Shown here piece by piece: positions 59,592 to 64,000 of a stretch of 64,000 nucleotides of DNA (its first letter is position 1; every line of letters begins with the position of its first letter). The notes beneath the pieces are model-generated. The model had not been told where the DNA came from. It searched no databases and saw only the letters and a program-made list of their open reading frames with translations. The DNA lies in NCBI GenBank assembly GCA_031367325.1, contig JANLPQ010000015.1, positions 1 through 64,000 on the forward strand, given 5' to 3'. The DNA comes from JAAFIP01 sp031367325 (GTDB taxonomy: Bacteria; Pseudomonadota; Gammaproteobacteria; Burkholderiales; Burkholderiaceae_C). Both the position numbers and the translations under genes were made by a program.

Positions 59592-60826
59592 GGTTTCATC
59601 AGTTTCAGCATGGCCGTTCCCATACTCTCACCCACTTTGAAGTAACTTTCGCCGTTGTAATTCCAGTGGTAGATAAAATTGATTTCAGGCGAAGTATTGG
59701 GAAAGTGAAAAGGACGTGTGTCAACTACGCTCACGTTGCCTACAAAGTCAGGATATTTAATGGGGTCGCTCACTGAACCTTGCGCTGTAACCAGCTCCAA
59801 ACCTATTCCGTCATAGGCACCCGCCATACCCGTATTTCCCACCACAAATAACATGTTGGGTAAATTCAAGTCTTTGCGTAGATCACGAATTAGATTGGCC
59901 AAGTTAGCGCCGTATTGTGCTCTGTAAGTAGCATTATCACGATCGTTCCAGCCTTGATGCCAACCAAAACCCACCACCTCGTAACCTTTACCGTCATACT
60001 CTGGATAGTATTTTTTGATATCTGACAACACTAACTTTACTTTGCTGACCATTTCGGTGTAGTAATCGCCCGTTTTATCTAACGGTATTGGTCTCGTTTT
60101 CGATTCAGGTATGCCCAGACCAACTGAGCTAGGAGGCCTGAAGTCAACTGTCAGCGACTTGCCACCCCAGGCTGTTTTGATCAACAACACCTTGTCGTCC
60201 AAGCGTTTACCCACCGTATGGCCAAAACCAAATTCGGGGCCAATGTAGCCTTCGCCATTGCGCATCTGGTTGTCGACGCCCAAGCCAACGCTCAACGGGG
60301 CGTTGCGCACTTCCACTGTGACACCAGCTGAATTTGCGTCCCAAAATGAAACATGTACATCGTTGCGTATGGCCCAGCTTGGGTAGATTTTTTTGTCAGC
60401 TTTGGTGCATCCGGCATCATTTGCATCTACCGTGTAGGTAATCGTCTTGCTGGTGTCAACTAAGTAGCTGTATTTAGCGGGCTCCTTTTCTACCATAGCC
60501 CGCAGGCTGCCCATACCGCCCAGAATGTTAGCTGGGCCGATGTTTGGATTTGTGCACTTTATATTGGCCCGGTTAGGGTCGCCGCCCCGGTCCACCTTGC
60601 CATAGCCTTCCATGTTGGACTGCCCGGCCAAAATAAATATTTTCAGCTTTCCGTTGCTTGTGATTACCGGCGCATCGGGTATTGTTAGTGTTGGCGCTGT
60701 AGAAGTGGTAGACGTCACTTCAGGCTCCGCAGACCCGCCGCATGCTGCGACAGTCGCTGTGATCAAAAGAGCACTTAATAAATTTAAGCCCCGTAGGTTG
60801 CTAGACAATAATTTGCTTAATCGCAT
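59588..60826 (-). CDS. SGNH/SASA-family carbohydrate esterase lipoprotein
   Basis: A 412-residue exported esterase. Lipobox TVAAC gives Cys29. The nucleophile motif FILAGQSNMEGYG places Ser70 in GQSNM, the signature of the sialate-O-acetylesterase/CE6 group (PF03629). Other family features are WGGKSLTVDFRPP, GFGWHQGWNDRDN and the C-terminal HWNYNGESYFKVGESMG with the likely catalytic His387. It should remove O-acetyl groups from a glycan, either sialic acid or xylan-like. Lying between two M60 proteases it probably works on the same substrate. It starts 209 bp after copy B, with its own likely promoter. Confidence 0.9.
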   Translation of the reverse strand: MRLSKLLSSNLRGLNLLSALLITATVAACGGSAEPEVTSTTSTAPTLTIPDAPVITSNGKLKIFILAGQSNMEGYGKVDRGGDPNRANIKCTNPNIGPANILGGMGSLRAMVEKEPAKYSYLVDTSKTITYTVDANDAGCTKADKKIYPSWAIRNDVHVSFWDANSAGVTVEVRNAPLSVGLGVDNQMRNGEGYIGPEFGFGHTVGKRLDDKVLLIKTAWGGKSLTVDFRPPSSVGLGIPESKTRPIPLDKTGDYYTEMVSKVKLVLSDIKKYYPEYDGKGYEVVGFGWHQGWNDRDNATYRAQYGANLANLIRDLRKDLNLPNMLFVVGNTGMAGAYDGIGLELVTAQGSVSDPIKYPDFVGNVSVVDTRPFHFPNTSPEINFIYHWNYNGESYFKVGESMGTAMLKLMKP

Positions 60827-61035
60827 AGTAAATTCTCTCTTGTAAATACTAGGTTGTATTGGCTATACATAATTGTGCTGAACCGTGTTGCAATCGATAA
60901 CCATGATGTTGTAGTTTTAATATGTACATATCAAAAGCAAGCAGCTGGGTTTGGATGCTACCAAGGCACGCAACACCATTACTAGGCCATTGCTATGTCA
61001 AGTTAACTAGCCGCTGTATGGGCTAATTAACTTTA

Positions 61036-63447
61036 CTAACTAGGACGGCCATTTGGGAAGTACTTTGTAAAAATATCATCAAAAGCTTTTTGTGCAGCCT
61101 GACCTTCAGCGCCGTTGTATTTTTCGAGGTTATAGGCATACCAGCCCATTCCATTATTGTCAGAGCCATTTGCGCCCGTGATGTCTGCAACGGACTTCAC
61201 GTTTAAGAATTTGACAGCATGGGCTTTAAAGGCGGTGTTATCCATGGGAATGAGTCCTTGGTACGTCTTCAAACGGTTGTAAACGGCCAATGAAGGTTTC
61301 AAACCAGCAGCTTTGATCGCGGCACTAAGCTTCGCGGCATTCGCGGCCGAAGGTTTTATACCCCAGAAGTGAATTAACGGTGTGAGGTCGGCTCCAGCAG
61401 CGACAGACCATTTCAAAATTCTGCCTTCATCATCATTTAAGCCTAAGTCTTTATCTGGAGCTACTGCTGGATTGCGGAAAATATTATTTTCCTGTGCGTA
61501 GTAGGCGTTGATTTTTTCCCAACCAAATAGTGCGGCTATTTCAGCGTATTTGGCGTAGCCACGTTGCTGGTATTTCACTTCGTGTCCAGCTTCTGTTATG
61601 TCCATCGCTTTACCGTTTCTGAAATTGGCTGTCACCATCCAATTGACTGCGGCTACCTCCCGTGTAAGGTGTGGTCCAAGATTGGCAAAGTTGCCCATGG
61701 ATTCGCCCAGGGCCTCGTCAATACTCTTGCCATACAGCTGGTTGGCGACTGCAATGTACAACATGTTTACAGCGGCTTCGCCTTCGCCACTAAAGTTGTC
61801 AAACAATTGCGCATGCCCCAATTCATGGAACTCAACATCGGAATCTGCAATTCTCTCAGCACCAGGAACTAAAAACCAGCTCTTATTGTTGCCGTCAGTT
61901 GGATCTTTTGGATGGTAACCGTTGTTGCCTGTAGGGTAGCCTATTCCAAAAGCATCGTTGAAGAGGCTGGTGTCAACAATGACATACAAGGCTTGATTGT
62001 TTCTTGTGTTGATGTTGTGGCCTACGTACTTAGACACTACATCTATTCGCTTGTCCCAGTCCTTCATTAGAGCTTCTGGATCTTCATAGTTATAAATCCA
62101 GCTAGTAGGCACTGTGGCCATAAATTTGTCACTCATAAAGTCAGCCCAGGGCGCAGGATTCTTTCGTTGCACGTCCCGCCATTGCTGGTTTGTCATTTTC
62201 TTGAGCGCTGTGTAAGAGAAAAACGGTGCGGGCACGGCGTTTTGAATTTCAATGGTGACGTTGTTGCCTGCATCCGCCTTGTAGGGCACATCAATATAAA
62301 TTCCACCGCCATTGGGGTTGGCAATTTCAGTCACGTTGGCCAAGATGGGAAATCTGTTGGTTACACGGTATGGCCGATCGATAGGCTGTTTCTTGGTTTT
62401 GTCATGCACGTTCGCACCAACTTGAATTACAAATCCCTTACCCACCATAGAACTTGGCACGGACACTTTGGCTACATCGCCCGCCGCAAGGTAGTAACCA
62501 GTAGGCCGCCTGGCGGTACCCTGCGAATAGGAGCTTGGTTTATCCGTATCCGCAGCCATCGTTGCATTGATGCTAACTTTATACGTCACATTTGAATCAG
62601 CTTTGACATTGTTTTTTACCTTGCCCGGAAACCACTCATGGCTGTTGAACTTTCTACCTGCAAGGGCGGTTTTGTATTTGGCAAGATTGGCTGGTAAAAA
62701 CGCTATGTCATGAATACCCTGTTGAACGGTTAGTACAGCGCGGTCAATGTCTCTGCTGTCGTCATTAGAATTTTCATTTGGAAAACCATCTTTAGTCTCT
62801 TTGTTTACAAAAAATGCACCACCGCGCATTTTCTCGTAAATCGCAATGACATTAAAAGCATGCAGTAGCGTTCCTTCACTCTCAGCCACTGCATACATGG
62901 TTTGTTTGAGGCGATTGACGCGTAGCTGGAGCTCTTCTGACGAAAGCATTGATTTAGCATCCTTAGCTATCATGCTTTCCAAATGCCGCTTGACAGCACC
63001 CAGTGAACCTCTAAACACAGCTATCTCGTTGTTATTGCTTGTGACCGGTTTGCAGTAGACCCGTTTGCTAGTAGCGGGCAACGGATCTGCACCAAAAGTC
63101 TCAGTCACCGGCTTGATGACCGTGCCCTTTTTCTGATTAAAGAGATAAACAAGCTGATATCTTTCGACTAAACCATACGCCACATGCGTATCTACAGTGA
63201 GTGTTATATCTTTGCCAAACTCTGTTCCGCATTCTTTAAAACCGTTTAAATCGTAGGCTGGTTCAAAGGTTGGTAATTCATTGTCAATCACTGGCCCAGC
63301 GCTAGGGCCACCGTTGGGTTCACTGCTAGCCGCACCGCTATCCCCGCCGCCGCTGCCGCCGCAAGCAACCAGTGTTGAAGTAATAAATACACTGCTTGCC
63401 AGTAAAACCAGTAATGAATTTTTGTTCATACGATGCAAAAGTTTCAT
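61036..63447 (-). CDS. M60-like metalloprotease lipoprotein (copy B)
   Basis: An 803-residue paralogue of the protease at 57184-59547, same architecture: lipobox LVAC (Cys29), Gly/Ser spacer, unrecognised N-terminal domain, then RRPTGYYLAAGDVAKVSVP, NPNGGGIYIDVP, zinc motif HELGH (541-545) with Glu in SGEGEAAVN, and IAALFGWEKINAY. It differs by small insertions (e.g. SMIAKDAKSM) and many substitutions, so the duplication is old enough for specialisation. It is upstream of the esterase and copy A on the same strand, and first in the cluster. GGGAAG precedes the ATG. Confidence 0.9.
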   Translation of the reverse strand: MKLLHRMNKNSLLVLLASSVFITSTLVACGGSGGGDSGAASSEPNGGPSAGPVIDNELPTFEPAYDLNGFKECGTEFGKDITLTVDTHVAYGLVERYQLVYLFNQKKGTVIKPVTETFGADPLPATSKRVYCKPVTSNNNEIAVFRGSLGAVKRHLESMIAKDAKSMLSSEELQLRVNRLKQTMYAVAESEGTLLHAFNVIAIYEKMRGGAFFVNKETKDGFPNENSNDDSRDIDRAVLTVQQGIHDIAFLPANLAKYKTALAGRKFNSHEWFPGKVKNNVKADSNVTYKVSINATMAADTDKPSSYSQGTARRPTGYYLAAGDVAKVSVPSSMVGKGFVIQVGANVHDKTKKQPIDRPYRVTNRFPILANVTEIANPNGGGIYIDVPYKADAGNNVTIEIQNAVPAPFFSYTALKKMTNQQWRDVQRKNPAPWADFMSDKFMATVPTSWIYNYEDPEALMKDWDKRIDVVSKYVGHNINTRNNQALYVIVDTSLFNDAFGIGYPTGNNGYHPKDPTDGNNKSWFLVPGAERIADSDVEFHELGHAQLFDNFSGEGEAAVNMLYIAVANQLYGKSIDEALGESMGNFANLGPHLTREVAAVNWMVTANFRNGKAMDITEAGHEVKYQQRGYAKYAEIAALFGWEKINAYYAQENNIFRNPAVAPDKDLGLNDDEGRILKWSVAAGADLTPLIHFWGIKPSAANAAKLSAAIKAAGLKPSLAVYNRLKTYQGLIPMDNTAFKAHAVKFLNVKSVADITGANGSDNNGMGWYAYNLEKYNGAEGQAAQKAFDDIFTKYFPNGRPS

Positions 63448-63492
63448 TTATATTCTTCCCGTAAATTAATGTGATGATTCGTTAATATTTAT
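63448..63492 (-). promoter_or_regulatory. Leader of M60 copy B
   Basis: TTCCCGTAAATTAATGTGAT on the plus strand, matching the leader of copy A. Contains GGGAAG on the minus strand seven bases before the ATG. Confidence 0.6.
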
Positions 63493-63763
63493 GAATCTAC
63501 ATGTCTGCACTTTGTGATTATTTGTACTTATATATTATTGTTTTCAAGTTTTCTGCGCATTTAACAAATGGTTTCTATTTGTCATAATGCTCACAAAGTG
63601 TCGCAGTGGTGTCTGAGCAGCACAGCACGCGCAACAATGCTGAGTGTCAGGCCCGGGAGCCCTCGTAGTTACCCTGTGGGAAGGGAGAGTTGGCTGTGTT
63701 GCGCCCAGTGGAGGTACTGTTGCAATTGCTGCGCTGTTTATATGCGACTAGTCACTCTCTCAA
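63493..63763. other. Region without a confident gene
   Basis: AT-rich near 63500-63560, where the promoter of the protease cluster could lie. The rest has no open frame with support and probably belongs to the gene debris that follows. Confidence 0.4.
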
Positions 63764-63868
63764 GCCGCCGGTTTCTTCGGCTAAATCTTACAAATCTGGG
63801 TGCACACACGAGTGCGACACCATCACCGCATTGCGCTGTTTGAGCAAGCGCTTGATTTTGTCTTTCAA
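63764..63868 (-). pseudogene. Fragment of quinolinate synthase (nadA)
   Basis: On the minus strand the translation LKDKIKRLLKQRNAVMVSHS-CVHPDL-stop-DLAEETGG matches the N-terminal region of NadA, which reads roughly LLK..NAV.VAHYYVDP.LQDLAEETGG. A TAA at 63790-63788 replaces the expected Gln, and conserved HYY is changed. The resemblance may extend back to ~63920 (WVKVPAEPS). Nothing of the rest of nadA follows. Confidence 0.65.
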
Positions 63869-63935
63869 AGCTACGCCTTCCCCAGTGCTGGGCTCTGCAG
63901 GTACTTTGACCCAAGACGTACACCCACGCAACCTG

Positions 63936-64000
63936 CTTGGCTGGGGTGGCCACCACTTTGTAGTGGGCGGCGCGCTAGACCAGTACGCCGCCACGCTGGC
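63936..64000 (+). pseudogene. Internally deleted fragment of a DUF1501 gene (runs off the window)
   Basis: LGWGGHHFVVGGA matches HGWGSHHFVVGGA of the DUF1501 protein (DNA at 56716-56752), and the next codons LDQYAATLA match VDQYAATLA (56858 on). The ~105 bases in between are missing, giving a fused fragment. Confidence 0.7.

Noticed and set aside
63568..63843. 91-codon plus-strand frame near the right end
   Set aside because: It overlaps the nadA fragment on the other strand and has no similarity or signal of its own.

Overview
The window looks like chromosomal DNA of a Burkholderiales bacterium, most likely Comamonadaceae (Rhodoferax/Limnohabitans-like). Grounds: a Bug-type (TctC) receptor, a tmk-holB-PilZ-tatD run, a secreted FKBP, DUF1800/DUF1501 pairs, and a dispersed ~30-55 bp repeat with core TAGCTGCTTGAGCAG. 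The genus is inference. No rRNA, tRNA, intact insertion sequence or CRISPR array was seen.

Layout. 1-8954: a truncated secreted-protein gene, tex, a secreted hypothetical, a RelE/HigB-like toxin-antitoxin pair, a lipoprotein 5'-nucleotidase coupled to a TPR/pseudo-protease, and a patatin-like lipase. 9066-14556: iron-type alcohol dehydrogenase, HSL-type hydrolase, a thioesterase-acetyltransferase fusion and an O-antigen-ligase-like protein with a TPR tail. 14581-25707: a stress/redox island with two duplicated BON proteins, an FMN reductase lacking a normal start codon, Dps, a fatty-acid-hydroxylase-like protein, a decayed cation-efflux gene, a glutamine amidotransferase, a gamma-alpha-beta FAD dehydrogenase operon (TAT subunit, GMC flavoprotein, triheme cytochrome c), a glycine-rich stress protein and a Cys-repeat secreted protein. 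26707-36000: housekeeping (NRDE protein, ygfZ, mltG, tmk, holB, PilZ, TatD, ankyrin protein, tcyP). 36001-43954: methyltransferase, Bug receptor, LysR regulator, VirK/YbjX-like protein, nitroreductase, DUF1993 protein and an orphan PTS IIC. 44078-50825: a minus-strand envelope-modification cluster (response regulator, histidine kinase, GtrA, GtrB-like transferase, GT39/ArnT-like transferase, MFS, PAP2 phosphatase). 50997-56989: FKBP, exported methyltransferase, DUF1439 protein and the DUF1800/DUF1501 pair.

The most striking locus is 57184-63447. Two ~800-residue M60-like (enhancin/mucinase-type) metalloprotease lipoproteins flank an SGNH/SASA carbohydrate-esterase lipoprotein, all on the minus strand. 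The two proteases are tandem paralogues that also share their 5' leaders. I read it as a surface system that removes O-acetyl groups from glycans and cuts the glycoprotein backbone; this is inference from family membership. The last 250 bases hold gene debris: a nadA-like fragment and an internally deleted copy of part of the DUF1501 gene.

Other notable structure: at least ten copies of the dispersed repeat, two of them inside reading frames (tex and a signal peptide); a second repeat family; nested inverted repeats between mltG and tmk; and a recurring motif GTACGCTGGCGCAC between stress-island genes.
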